A DNA stretch of 64,000 nucleotides from Oleispirillum sp965228165. Its GTDB lineage: Bacteria > Pseudomonadota > Alphaproteobacteria > Rhodospirillales > Rhodospirillaceae. The number at the start of each line of letters is the position of its first letter. Positions within the stretch are counted from its first letter, which is position 1. The DNA is taken from the NCBI GenBank assembly GCA_965228165.1, contig CBDDHB010000002.1:62001-126000 (forward strand), written 5' to 3'. This document shows, in pieces, positions 9,609 through 19,587 of the stretch. The notes beneath the pieces are model-generated. The model searched no databases and had not been told where the DNA came from. It worked only from the letters and a program-made list of their open reading frames with translations. Made by a program: the position numbers and the translations under genes.

Positions 9609-9992
9609 ATGGTCTATCTGTTGGTCGCGGTCGGCAGCGCCCTGGGCGGAGTTCTGCGCTATTGGCTCTCCGGCCTGATCGCCAGCCGGATCGGCCAGAC
9701 CTTTCCCTGGGGGACGCTTGCGGTCAACGTCGGCGGCTCGTTCGCCATCGTCCTGTTCGCCGCCCTGACCGCGCCGGACGCCCGGCTGTACGTTTCGGGC
9801 GAAGGGCGACAGTTCTTCATGGTCGGGGTGTGCGGCGGGTTCACCACCTTTTCCTCGTTCAGTCTGCAAACCCTGTCCCTGGCGCAGAACGGCGAGTGGC
9901 TGAGCGTCGGCCTGAACGTCGGGCTGTCGGTCGGCCTGTGCCTGATCGGCGCCTGGCTGGGCGCGGTGGCCGCCGCCGCGATCAACGCGTGA
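9609..9992 (+). CDS. crcB: Fluoride ion channel/exporter CrcB (Fluc)
   Basis: A 127-residue, four-helix inner-membrane protein that exports fluoride as a dual-topology dimer. Family motifs are GSALGGVLRYW near the N-terminus, FPWGTLAVNVGGSF in the second helix, and GVCGGFTTFSSFS in the third helix, which contains the conserved pore residues. The ATG at 9609 is preceded by AAGGAAGGGAAGG; an upstream in-frame ATG at 9570 would add a charged, unlikely extension. A DUF190 gene follows after 11 bases, a common pairing. I could not recognise a fluoride riboswitch in the leader. Confidence 0.95.
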   Translation: MVYLLVAVGSALGGVLRYWLSGLIASRIGQTFPWGTLAVNVGGSFAIVLFAALTAPDARLYVSGEGRQFFMVGVCGGFTTFSSFSLQTLSLAQNGEWLSVGLNVGLSVGLCLIGAWLGAVAAAAINA

Positions 9993-10003
9993 AGGAGCAT
10001 CCC

Positions 10004-10354
10004 ATGACTCTGCCCAATGCCGCCTTGCTGCTGCGTATCTATCTGGGGGAGGCCGAACGCCACGGCGACGCGCCGCTGTTCGAATCCCTGGTGTTGACCG
10101 CCCGCGACATGGGCCTGGCGGGGGCGACGGTGCTGCGCGGGCCGATGGGCTTCGGCCATTCGGGGGAACTCCACACCGCGAAGATTCTGGGCCTGTCGAC
10201 CAATCTGCCGATGGTGATCGAAATCGTCGATGTGCGGGACAAGATCGACGCCTTCCTCGCGGTGGTCCGGGACCGGCTAGTCAGCACCCTGGTGACCCTG
10301 GAAAAGGTGCGGGTGCTGCAATACGGCAAGACCCGCCATGGGGTGGAAGAATAG
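10004..10354 (+). CDS. DUF190 family protein
   Basis: A small soluble protein of 116 residues matching DUF190: LRIYLGEAERHGDAPLFESLV, ARDMGLAGATVLRGPMGFG, and a C-terminal ferredoxin-like strand-helix half ending near EKVRVLQYGK. The family is PII-like in fold and is often encoded beside crcB, as here, where it lies 11 bases downstream with GAAGGAG as ribosome site. A role in fluoride response or regulation of the channel is an inference from that linkage. The exact function is not established. Confidence 0.85.
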   Translation: MTLPNAALLLRIYLGEAERHGDAPLFESLVLTARDMGLAGATVLRGPMGFGHSGELHTAKILGLSTNLPMVIEIVDVRDKIDAFLAVVRDRLVSTLVTLEKVRVLQYGKTRHGVEE

Positions 10355-10373
10355 TTTCGCCGCGCCTTTCGCC

Positions 10374-10401
10374 TTGACATCCGGGCAATCGCCGGTAATT
10401 T
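10374..10401 (+). promoter_or_regulatory. Sigma-70-type promoter of rpsD
   Basis: TTGACA (10374-10379) and TAATTT (10396-10401) are separated by 16 bases and stand just after the DUF190 stop. They give a leader of roughly 110 bases before the rpsD ATG at 10517, long enough for autoregulation by S4, though I could not identify a known S4-binding fold. Confidence 0.65.
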
Positions 10402-10516
10402 AGCCGCCTCACTTCCGGGAACGTGGACCGGAGGCGCGTTCGCGCGCGCTTCGGCCCCGCTGGTGGAAACACCGGCCTACCGGGACAACAAAACCGAAAA
10501 CACGTAAGGACATAAA

Positions 10517-11131
10517 ATGTCGAAACGTCATGCCTGCAAACACAAGATCGACCGCCGTTTGGGCGTCAATCTGTGGGGTCGCGCCAAGAGCCCGATCAAC
10601 AAGCGCGAATACGGCCCCGGCCAGCACGGCCAGCGCCGCCGCAAGCCCACCGACTTCGGCACCCAGCTGATGGCGAAGCAGAAGCTGAAGGGCTATTACG
10701 CCAATATTTCGGAACGCCAGTTCCACCGCTATTACGAGGAAGCCTCCCGCCGTTCCGGCGACACCGGCGAAAACCTCGTTGCGCTGCTGGAAAGCCGCCT
10801 CGACGCCGTGGTCTATCGGATGAAGTTCGTGCCGACCATGTTCGCCGCGCGTCAGGTGATCAACCATGGCCACGTCAAGGTCAATGGCCGCCGCGTCAAC
10901 ATCGGCTCGTTCCAGGTGAAGACCGGCGATCTGGTGGAAATCCGCGACGCCTCGAAGCAGATGGCGCTGATCCTGGAGGCTATCGAATCCGGCGAGCGCG
11001 AGGTTCCGGACTACATCGAAGTCGATCACAAGGCGATGAAGGGCAGCTTCGTCCGCCTGCCGAAGCTGGCCGACGTGCCCTATCCGGTGTCGATGGAGCC
11101 GAATCTGGTGGTCGAATTCTACAGCCGTTAA
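10517..11131 (+). CDS. rpsD: 30S ribosomal protein S4
   Basis: Primary 16S rRNA-binding protein that nucleates assembly of the small-subunit body. The 204-residue length and the sequence match S4 throughout: N-terminal domain with YGPGQHGQRRRKP and LKGYY, then the S4 RNA-binding fold with LESRLDAVVYRM, ARQVINHGHVKVNG and VEFYSR at the end. The N-terminus has a single Cys and no four-cysteine zinc site. It has its own promoter and a strong terminator, so it is monocistronic here. Confidence 0.98.
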   Translation: MSKRHACKHKIDRRLGVNLWGRAKSPINKREYGPGQHGQRRRKPTDFGTQLMAKQKLKGYYANISERQFHRYYEEASRRSGDTGENLVALLESRLDAVVYRMKFVPTMFAARQVINHGHVKVNGRRVNIGSFQVKTGDLVEIRDASKQMALILEAIESGEREVPDYIEVDHKAMKGSFVRLPKLADVPYPVSMEPNLVVEFYSR

Positions 11132-11158
11132 GCGGCGCTTCGACCCTTCGACGAAAAA

Positions 11159-11185
11159 CGCGCGGTCGCAAGGCCGCGCGTTTTT
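11159..11185 (+). terminator. Rho-independent terminator after rpsD
   Basis: Perfect 7-base stem (11159-11165 with 11174-11180), an 8-base loop and five T (11181-11185). The stem is also preceded by five A (11154-11158), so it can work in both directions and may also end the convergent minus-strand gene at 11212. Confidence 0.9.
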
Positions 11186-11211
11186 GTTTCGTGTTTTTTC
11201 GTTTCGTGCGA

Positions 11212-11445
11212 TCAGTCGCGAACCGGGAAAATGCCTTCGACGCAGATGATGTAGCGTCCCGCCGGGGCGGACAGCTTAGGCAGGGCGAAGGTGCCCTTCC
11301 GGCCGTCGCCGCCGAAGGCGTTGCCGACGATCGCGAACAGGGCCTGATATTGGACGACCGGCAATTCGGCGCCGTTGCATTCCAGGTATCCGCGCGGCAC
11401 GAAATTCCCCGCGAACAGTTTGATCGTCCCCATCAGTTCGTCCAT
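11212..11445 (-). CDS. Small tail-collar domain protein
   Basis: Encodes 77 residues that are essentially one phage Tail Collar domain: GTIKLFAGNFVPRGYLECNG, LFAIVGNAFGGDGRKGTFALP and GRYIICVEG near the C-terminus. Such domains occur in phage tail fibre/collar proteins and in bacterial MdpB-type proteins of about 170-180 residues; this is a minimal stand-alone version. The start ATG has GGAGAAGG 5 bases upstream. No other phage gene is nearby. It is divergent from the GNAT-C39/ATP-grasp pair across a 204-base gap; a functional link is possible but unproven. Confidence 0.75.
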   Translation of the reverse strand: MDELMGTIKLFAGNFVPRGYLECNGAELPVVQYQALFAIVGNAFGGDGRKGTFALPKLSAPAGRYIICVEGIFPVRD

Positions 11446-11616
11446 GACGGCCTTCTCCGTTGCTGGTTGTGATGCCGCCTCCAGGGTATCCGGATTATCG
11501 CCGAATGCAATTCTGAGTATTTTGCGGCCGATGCGACGCGCCTGTCGCGGGAGCGCCGACGGGATGGGAAAAGTGATGGCGGACACTTGCATTTCCTCCG
11601 GCGCGGGAGGATGTTC

Positions 11617-11637
11617 TGTGACAATCGGTTTGTCACA
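11617..11637. promoter_or_regulatory. Perfect inverted repeat in the divergent intergenic region (candidate operator)
   Basis: TGTGACAA (11617-11624) and TTGTCACA (11630-11637) are perfect 8-base arms around 5 bases, 12 bases before the chosen ATG of the GNAT-C39 gene. The inner TGTGA/TCACA halves resemble CRP/FNR half-sites, but the spacing is 11 rather than 6, so a different dimeric regulator is more likely. If the upstream start at 11587 were real, the repeat would be inside the coding region. Confidence 0.5.
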
Positions 11638-11649
11638 AGGCAGACGTAC

Positions 11650-12828
11650 ATGGCACCCGCATCCGGGGAGCAAGGGGCGTTTCCGTCGGGAGCGGAGCGT
11701 CCGGAAGAACCTCCGAGTCTTCGCTCGGCCACCCAGGCCGATCTCGACGCCCTGACCGCCCTGGAAGAACGGGCCTTCAGCGGCGATCGCCTGTCGCGGC
11801 GCAGTTTTCGCCGTTTCCTCGGCCTCGGCCGCGCCAGCCTTCTGGTTCTGGAGGAGCGAGGCGTCCTCTCTGGCTATGCCCTGGTGATCTATCGCAGCGG
11901 CACCGCTCTGGCGCGGCTGTATTCCATCGCCGTCGATCCGGCGGCGGCGGGGCGCGGCCTGGGCGCGCGCCTGCTGGCGGCGGCGGAGGAGGAGGCCTTC
12001 GAACGCGGCTGCGCGGTGATGCGCCTGGAATCCCGCCCCGACAACGTCGCCGCGATCGCCCTCTACAAGCGGCGGGGGTATCGCCAGTTCGGCCACTACG
12101 TCGATTATTACGAGGATCACGCCGACGCCCTGCGCTTCCAGAAGTGGTTGATCGCCAAGCCGCTTCGCGTCGTTCACGCGGTGCGCGGCGCGGTGCCCTA
12201 TTACCCGCAGAGCACCGAATTCACCTGCGGCCCGGCGGCGATGATGATGGCGATGGCCGCCTTCGATCCGGCGTTGGTCCTCGACCGTCGGCTGGAGCTT
12301 CGCCTCTGGCGGGAGGCGACGACGATTTTCATGACCTCGGGCCTGGGCGGGTGCGATCCGGTGGGGATGGCGGTGGCGCTGGCGCGCCACGGCTTCAAGG
12401 CCGAGGTTCACCTCAACACCCCCGACCTTCTGTTCCTGGATTCGGTGCGTGACCCGGAAAAGCGGGCGGTGATGACCGTGGCGCAGCAGGACTTCCGCGA
12501 CCAGGCGAAGGCGTTGGGGGTTCCCGTCGCCAAGCGTCCGCTCAGCCGCTTGGCCTTGCGCGCCGCGCTGGACAAGGGGGCGGTGGTGCTGGTGCTGCTC
12601 AGCCTGTATCGGATGCTGCGCACCCGCACCCCGCACTGGGTGGTGGCGATCGCCCATGCCGACCGCCGGGTGTTCATCCACGATCCGTGGATCGAGGACG
12701 ACGACCACGAAACGCCGATGGCCGCCGCCGCGCTGCCCATACCGGAAGACGAATTCGATCGCATGGCCTGTTACGGCAAGTCCCGCCTGCACGCCGCGAT
12801 CGTGATCAAGGGAAAACGCATTCCATGA
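11650..12828 (+). CDS. GNAT acetyltransferase fused to a C39-like cysteine peptidase
   Basis: Residues about 20-170 are a GNAT fold with acetyl-CoA motif VDPAAAGRGLGARLL and ALYKRRGY. Residues about 180-390 form a C39-like/papain-type peptidase: catalytic Cys in EFTCGPAAMM, His in TPHWVVAIAH and Asp in FIHDPW. The whole protein has 392 residues from the ATG at 11650. It is translationally coupled (ATGA overlap) to a RimK-like ATP-grasp gene, a neighbourhood predicted in comparative genomics to make or modify peptides through amide bonds, acetylation and proteolytic processing. Substrates are unknown. In-frame ATG codons at 11587 and 11611 exist, but they overlap the palindrome and have poor spacing to a ribosome site. 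Confidence 0.8.
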   Translation: MAPASGEQGAFPSGAERPEEPPSLRSATQADLDALTALEERAFSGDRLSRRSFRRFLGLGRASLLVLEERGVLSGYALVIYRSGTALARLYSIAVDPAAAGRGLGARLLAAAEEEAFERGCAVMRLESRPDNVAAIALYKRRGYRQFGHYVDYYEDHADALRFQKWLIAKPLRVVHAVRGAVPYYPQSTEFTCGPAAMMMAMAAFDPALVLDRRLELRLWREATTIFMTSGLGGCDPVGMAVALARHGFKAEVHLNTPDLLFLDSVRDPEKRAVMTVAQQDFRDQAKALGVPVAKRPLSRLALRAALDKGAVVLVLLSLYRMLRTRTPHWVVAIAHADRRVFIHDPWIEDDDHETPMAAAALPIPEDEFDRMACYGKSRLHAAIVIKGKRIP

Positions 12829-14288
12829 CCGACTGGATCATCCTGGTGGACTCCGTCCGCGACGTGGCGCAGGCCGACACGCCGCACAAGGTGCTGACGG
12901 TGCGCGACTATCTGGCGCGACCGCAACTCTTCCGCAGCCACCGCCCGACCCTGATCAACCTGTCGCGCAACACCAACTATCAAAGCGCCGGATACTATGC
13001 CTCGCTGCTGGCGGGGGCGCGGGGGCATCGCGTCATGCCTTCGGTGCAGACGATGCTGGAGTTGTCGCGCAAGGAGCTTTACCGCGATGCGCTGCCCGAT
13101 CTGGAGGACAAGCTCAACCGCTGTCTGAAGGGCCGCGACGACGTGCCGGAAGGGCAGTTCCGGGTGTTCGTCGCCTTCGGCCGCACCGAGTTCCCCGGCC
13201 TCGACGGCTTCGCCCTGCTGCTGTTCGACTGGTTCCGAAGTCCGCTTCTGGAAATCTCGGTGGAGGAGGGGCCGTGGCGCTCGATCGAGCGTATCCGCAC
13301 CCTCTCCATCCATCGCCTGACCGCCGAGCAGAAGGCCTTCGCCATGGAGGCGATGGAGCGTCAGACCCGGCGCGGCTGGCAGGTGGCCAAGGGCAAGACG
13401 CCGGCGCGCTATTCCCTGGCGGTGCTGCACAACCCGCGCGAGGCGCTGCCGCCGTCGAAGAAATCCTCCCTCGAACGGCTGGCGGTGGTGGCGCGCCGCC
13501 ACGGGGTGGAGGTGGACCCGATCGAACGCCACGATCTGGCCCGTCTGGCCGAATACGACGCCCTGTTCATCCGCGAGACTACCTCGATCGACAACCACAC
13601 CTATCGCTTCGCCCGCCGCGCCGAACAGGAAGGCATGCCGGTGATCGACGATACGGTGTCGATGATCCGCTGCACCAACAAGGTCTATCTGAAGGAACTG
13701 CTGGAATCGCACAACATTTCGATTCCGCGGTCCCTGGTCTTGAGCAACCGCGCCGATCTTGCGACCGCCGAGCAGACCCTGGGCTTCCCGATGGTGGTGA
13801 AGATTCCCGACGGCTCGTTCTCGCGCGGGGTGCACAAGGTGGACAATCGCGGCGCGCTGGAGGCCCTGGCCGCCGACCTGTTCGTCGATACCGACCTGTT
13901 GCTGGCGCAGGAATTCATGCCCACCGAATACGACTGGCGGGTTGGCGTCCTGGGTGGCGAGGCGCTGTTCGCCTGCCAGTACCTGATGGCGCACAACCAC
14001 TGGCAGATCATCCACCACATGGCCGACGGCAAGGCGATGGAGGGGCGCTGCAATTGCGTCGCGGTGGAGGACGCCCCGCCCGAGGTGATCCAGGCGGCGG
14101 TGAAGGCGGCGCGGCTGATCGGCAACGGTCTTTACGGCGTCGATCTGAAGCAGAACGCGCGCGGCGTGCACGTGATCGAGATCAACGACAACCCCAACCT
14201 GGATTCCGGCATGGAGGGCGCGGTGCTGAAGGACGAACTGTGGTCCCGTCTGGTGCAGTGGTTCGTCGCCCGCCTCGACGAGCGGTAG
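12825..14288 (+). CDS. RimK-family ATP-grasp ligase with RLAN N-terminal domain
   Basis: 487 residues. The first half (residues about 1-200) is the RimK-like ATP-grasp N-terminal domain: NLSRNTNYQSAGYYASLLAG, HRVMPSV and SLLEISVEE. The second half is an ATP-grasp fold: FIRETTSIDNHTYRFAR, IRCTNKVYLKELL, FPMVVKIPDGSFSRGVHKV for the nucleotide-binding lysines, EYDWRVGVLGGEALFACQY, and VIEINDNPNLDSG with the Mg-binding Glu and Asn. RimK relatives form amide bonds between a carboxylate and an amine (for example glutamate addition). The ATGA overlap with the GNAT-C39 gene makes joint action very likely. The exact substrate cannot be read from sequence. Confidence 0.85.
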   Translation: MTDWIILVDSVRDVAQADTPHKVLTVRDYLARPQLFRSHRPTLINLSRNTNYQSAGYYASLLAGARGHRVMPSVQTMLELSRKELYRDALPDLEDKLNRCLKGRDDVPEGQFRVFVAFGRTEFPGLDGFALLLFDWFRSPLLEISVEEGPWRSIERIRTLSIHRLTAEQKAFAMEAMERQTRRGWQVAKGKTPARYSLAVLHNPREALPPSKKSSLERLAVVARRHGVEVDPIERHDLARLAEYDALFIRETTSIDNHTYRFARRAEQEGMPVIDDTVSMIRCTNKVYLKELLESHNISIPRSLVLSNRADLATAEQTLGFPMVVKIPDGSFSRGVHKVDNRGALEALAADLFVDTDLLLAQEFMPTEYDWRVGVLGGEALFACQYLMAHNHWQIIHHMADGKAMEGRCNCVAVEDAPPEVIQAAVKAARLIGNGLYGVDLKQNARGVHVIEINDNPNLDSGMEGAVLKDELWSRLVQWFVARLDER

Positions 14289-14295
14289 GAGAACC

Positions 14296-15096
14296 CTATC
14301 CCCCCGCCATCTCCGCCTTCAGCCGCTCGACGTAGGCGAGGCGTTCGTCCAGCGCCGCGACGATCGCGTCGCTGGGCTGGAAGTCTTCCTGCGATCCGTC
14401 CCATTCGGAAATCGGCGTCGCCAGTTTCACTCGCTGGCGGTCCAGCGAGTTGCCGGGGGAATGGTGGATCAGAACCGTCTCCTCGGGCAGGGCGCGGCCC
14501 CGGGTCAGGGCCTCCAGGACGATGCGATAGAAGCTGTCCTCGGTTCCCATGCGGGCGAAGTCCGGATGCTCGGGGAAGCCCTTGGCGATCTCGTGCCAGA
14601 TGCGGCGGACGCACAGGTTCATCACCGTGCTGCGGTCGAGGGACGGCCCCCAACTGGGATGCACCGGCACATCCAAGCGCCGCCGCGTCCAGACGTAGCC
14701 GACGTCGCGGTCGGCGGTCAGCGCCGAAACGCACAGCCCCAGGTGCGGCGGCAGGAATTCGTCGTCGGCGTCGAGGAAGGCGATCAACGGCGCGGCGGCG
14801 CGCCGGACCCCCAGGTTGCGCGCCGGTCCCGCGCCGCGATTGGTTTCCTGCGCCAGCCCCTTGAAGGTCAGATAGGGGAGGGCGGCGACGCGGCGGGCGG
14901 ACTCTTCCATCGCCCGCGGCGTGGCGTCGCGCGAGGCGTCGTCCACCACCACGATCTCGACGCGCAGGTCCAGCCTCATCGAGTCGCGGGCATGCGCCGC
15001 GCTGGCGGCGATGCTGTCCACGGCGCGCGCCAGGGTGTCGGCGCAGTCGTGGGCGGGGACGATCACGGCGATGCGGGGCGGTGGCGTTTGCGTCAT
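14296..15096 (-). CDS. Family 2 glycosyltransferase
   Basis: 266 residues with a GT-A fold: IAVIVPAHDCADTLARAVDS at the start, EIVVVDDASRDATP for the nucleotide-binding DD, and the metal-binding FLDADDEFLPP. It transfers a sugar from a nucleotide donor to an unknown acceptor, probably a cell-surface glycan. It converges tail to tail with the ATP-grasp gene, with 7 bases between. No other polysaccharide genes are present. A link with the peptide-modifying pair is possible only by position. Confidence 0.8.
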   Translation of the reverse strand: MTQTPPPRIAVIVPAHDCADTLARAVDSIAASAAHARDSMRLDLRVEIVVVDDASRDATPRAMEESARRVAALPYLTFKGLAQETNRGAGPARNLGVRRAAAPLIAFLDADDEFLPPHLGLCVSALTADRDVGYVWTRRRLDVPVHPSWGPSLDRSTVMNLCVRRIWHEIAKGFPEHPDFARMGTEDSFYRIVLEALTRGRALPEETVLIHHSPGNSLDRQRVKLATPISEWDGSQEDFQPSDAIVAALDERLAYVERLKAEMAGG

Positions 15097-15228
15097 CGGC
15101 GGCCTCGGGGTCGGAGAGGGAACGGGATCAGCCTAGGGGGAAAAAGTTAAGGCGCGGTGTGCGCGATTATGGCAAAATAAAGGCGATCCGGGTCGCCCGG
15201 TCGCCACCGCCGAGAGGAACGCCGCCCG

Positions 15229-15981
15229 ATGACGACGATCCCCCCCTCCGAGTGCCCGATCGGCGCGCAGGGCGCTTTCGGCCTGTTGCTGGCTTCGGCC
15301 CGCCAGGTTTTTCCCCGCACCCGCTGGATGCTGCGCACCGCCCTGTTTCCGTTCATCGCCGAGCGCGGCGTCGCGCTTGCCCGCATTCTGCTGGCGGAAG
15401 AGGGCGCGGCGACCGGGGCCGTTGTGGAATCGGCCTGGCGGGGCTTGGAATGGGCGGTGTTCCTGCCCTGCCTTCTGGCCTGGTGCCGCATCGGCTTCCT
15501 TGGCACGGCGGACTCGCCGCCGCCGTCGCCGTTGGAAACGCGCGGGCTGGCGCGCGGGCTGGACCTGCTGGTCGGGGCGGTGCTGGCGGTTGCCGTTGGC
15601 GCGGTCGCGGTCGGCGCGATGGTGCCGCTGTCGGCGGACCTTCTGGTCGGGATCGGTTTCATCCTGGCGTCGGCGGGGTTCGTCGCCTGCGGCGGAATGC
15701 GTTTATTGTTTGCCGTGGCGGCGTCGGCGATCGGCGCTGGGAAGGTGGGTTTTTCGTGCGCCTGGCGGCTGACCGCGCCGCATGCGGCGCGTCTGGCCGG
15801 AACCGGGGCGGCGGTTCTGTGCCTGTTCCTGCTGTTCGGGCAGAGCCTCGACGCCCTCGCCGCGCGGGTCGGCGAGGACGGGGGCGTTCTGTCGGGGATA
15901 GGGTCGGGAGTCTTCGTCGCGCTGACCGCGGTCTGCGGCCACGCCCTGGGACAGGCGTCGCGCCGTCTGATTTTCGCTTAG
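15229..15981 (+). CDS. Hypothetical multi-pass membrane protein
   Basis: 250 residues, not recognised. Hydrophobic stretches at residues about 65-90, 112-160 (two helices), 160-175, 190-210 and 225-240 suggest five or six membrane helices. The N-terminal 30 residues look cytoplasmic. It is divergent from the glycosyltransferase over a 132-base, AT-richer gap containing an A-rich stretch near 15140, a likely promoter zone. Its stop overlaps the stop of the minus-strand glutaredoxin-like gene by 4 bases. No function is assigned. Confidence 0.65.
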   Translation: MTTIPPSECPIGAQGAFGLLLASARQVFPRTRWMLRTALFPFIAERGVALARILLAEEGAATGAVVESAWRGLEWAVFLPCLLAWCRIGFLGTADSPPPSPLETRGLARGLDLLVGAVLAVAVGAVAVGAMVPLSADLLVGIGFILASAGFVACGGMRLLFAVAASAIGAGKVGFSCAWRLTAPHAARLAGTGAAVLCLFLLFGQSLDALAARVGEDGGVLSGIGSGVFVALTAVCGHALGQASRRLIFA

Positions 15982-16319
15982 GCGAGCGCCTTGGCGGGAA
16001 TTCCGGCGTCGTCGAACAGGGTCTTGAAGTCGCCGGAGCGGGCGAGGTCGCGCACCGCCGCGCCGCCACCGATGAATCGTCCGCGCACGTACAGGTGGGG
16101 CAGGTCGGCGCACTGGCTGAAGCCGCGAATCGCCTCCCGCACCTCGGGGTCGTCGTTGAGGTTGACGCAGCGATAGGCCACCCCCATCAAATCCAGGGTC
16201 TGGGCGACGGCGGCGGCGGCGGGGGTGAGCGGGAACATCGGCGTTCTCTCCATGTAGAGGACCACCGGATTGCTTTCGATGTCCTTGCGGATGCGGAGGG
16301 TGGCCGGGGTTTCGTCCAT
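15978..16319 (-). CDS. Monothiol-glutaredoxin-like protein lacking the CGFS motif
   Basis: 113 residues that align along their length with Grx4/GrxD proteins: VVLYMERTP, LDLMGVAYRCVNL, LPHLYVRGRFIGGG and DFKTLFDDAGI. In ordinary Grx4 the segment after FP is CGFS, the Fe-S and glutathione ligand; here it reads FPLTPAAAA, so the cysteine is absent. The thioredoxin fold and probably the glutathione groove (GRFIGGG) are kept. It may be a non-redox or regulatory paralogue. The start ATG follows the rarD stop by 17 bases. Confidence 0.75.
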   Translation of the reverse strand: MDETPATLRIRKDIESNPVVLYMERTPMFPLTPAAAAVAQTLDLMGVAYRCVNLNDDPEVREAIRGFSQCADLPHLYVRGRFIGGGAAVRDLARSGDFKTLFDDAGIPAKALA

Positions 16320-16336
16320 GGCGGTGGTCCTTGTCG

Positions 16337-17269
16337 TCAGCGGATGCGCAAGCCGATGCGGGCGATCAGGTCGCGCGGGATAGAGTAAATCGCCAAGCCC
16401 GTCCAAATACAAGAGAAGGCCCACAGGTGCATCGTGGAAAACGGTTCGCCGTAGATCAGGGCGGCGAGCAGGAACTGCCCGGTGGGGGCGACGTACTGCA
16501 ACAGCCCCATGGTGGACAGGCGCACCCGCCGAACCGCGAAGCCGAACAGCACCAGGGGAATCGCGGTCATCGGTCCGGCCATAACCAGCAGCCAGTCGTG
16601 GGCGGCGTCGCCTTGGGCGAAGCGCCCCGCCCCCTGGTGCGCCAGCCAGAACAGGTAGCCGAGCGCGATCGGCTCCAGGATCAGGCTTTCGACGAACATG
16701 CCGCTCGCCCCGTCCACCGGGATGGTCTTGCGCAAGAGGCCATAGGTGGCGAAGGTCAGCCCCAGACTGACCGCGATCAGCGGCAGTTCGCCCGCGCCGA
16801 CCACCAACACCGCCACCCCGGCGACGGCGAAGCCGATGGCGACGACCTGACGCGGCGTCAGCGTCTCGCGCAGGAACAGAAAACCGAACAGCACGTTGAA
16901 CAACGGGTTGATGTAATACCCCATGCTCGCCTGCAAGAGTTGTCCGGTGGAGACGGAATAGATGTAGATCAGCCAGTTGATGGTGATCAGAACGGCGGTG
17001 GCGATCAGGGTGAGGAGGCAGCGGCGGTCGCGCACCGCCGCCAGAACCGCGCTTCCGCCGCGCAGCAGGCCGACCAGCAGGACCAGGGTCAGGACGCTCC
17101 AGACGATGCGGTGCGCCAACACTTCGAGCGGCGGCATGTCGGCCAGGAACTTCAGATAGATGGGCAGCGCGCCGCCCCAGATGAAATAGGTGGCGAGCCC
17201 CGCCGCGAGGCCCATCCGGTTGGCGGATTCGGAACTTTCGGAGGCGGAGGATGGCGTCGGTGACGACAC
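16337..17269 (-). CDS. rarD: RarD-type EamA permease
   Basis: 310 residues and about ten membrane helices arranged as two EamA repeats. Recognisable RarD segments are LATYFIWGGALPIYLKFL, VLAHRIVWS, INWLIYIYSV, SMGYYINPLFNVLFGF and MGLLQYVAPTGQF. Relatives include the chloramphenicol-sensitive protein RarD; true substrates are uncertain but drug/metabolite export is assumed. It lies upstream of the glutaredoxin-like gene on the same strand and 106 bases after purL, with a GC-rich gap containing a CCGCGCC-rich palindromic stretch. Confidence 0.88.
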   Translation of the reverse strand: MSSPTPSSASESSESANRMGLAAGLATYFIWGGALPIYLKFLADMPPLEVLAHRIVWSVLTLVLLVGLLRGGSAVLAAVRDRRCLLTLIATAVLITINWLIYIYSVSTGQLLQASMGYYINPLFNVLFGFLFLRETLTPRQVVAIGFAVAGVAVLVVGAGELPLIAVSLGLTFATYGLLRKTIPVDGASGMFVESLILEPIALGYLFWLAHQGAGRFAQGDAAHDWLLVMAGPMTAIPLVLFGFAVRRVRLSTMGLLQYVAPTGQFLLAALIYGEPFSTMHLWAFSCIWTGLAIYSIPRDLIARIGLRIR

Positions 17270-17375
17270 GATCGGGTCTTTCGGGTGGCGCGCGGCGGAT
17301 CATCCGCCGCGCCGGACCGGTCAATCTATCCGGCGGCGCGAATGCGAAGTATGATCCGCGCCACACTGCGGCGGC

Positions 17376-19562
<2,187 letters not shown>

Positions 19563-19587
19563 CGCGGAATCCTTGGGGTCGGAAGCG

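Noticed and set aside
11617..11637. CRP/FNR site
   Set aside because: The half-sites match TGTGA/TCACA, but the spacing is 11 instead of 6, so I keep it only as an unassigned palindrome.
11446..12792. Long minus-strand frame extending the tail-collar gene upstream
   Set aside because: Only the last 77 codons have homology and a ribosome site; the rest is antisense to the GNAT-C39 gene.
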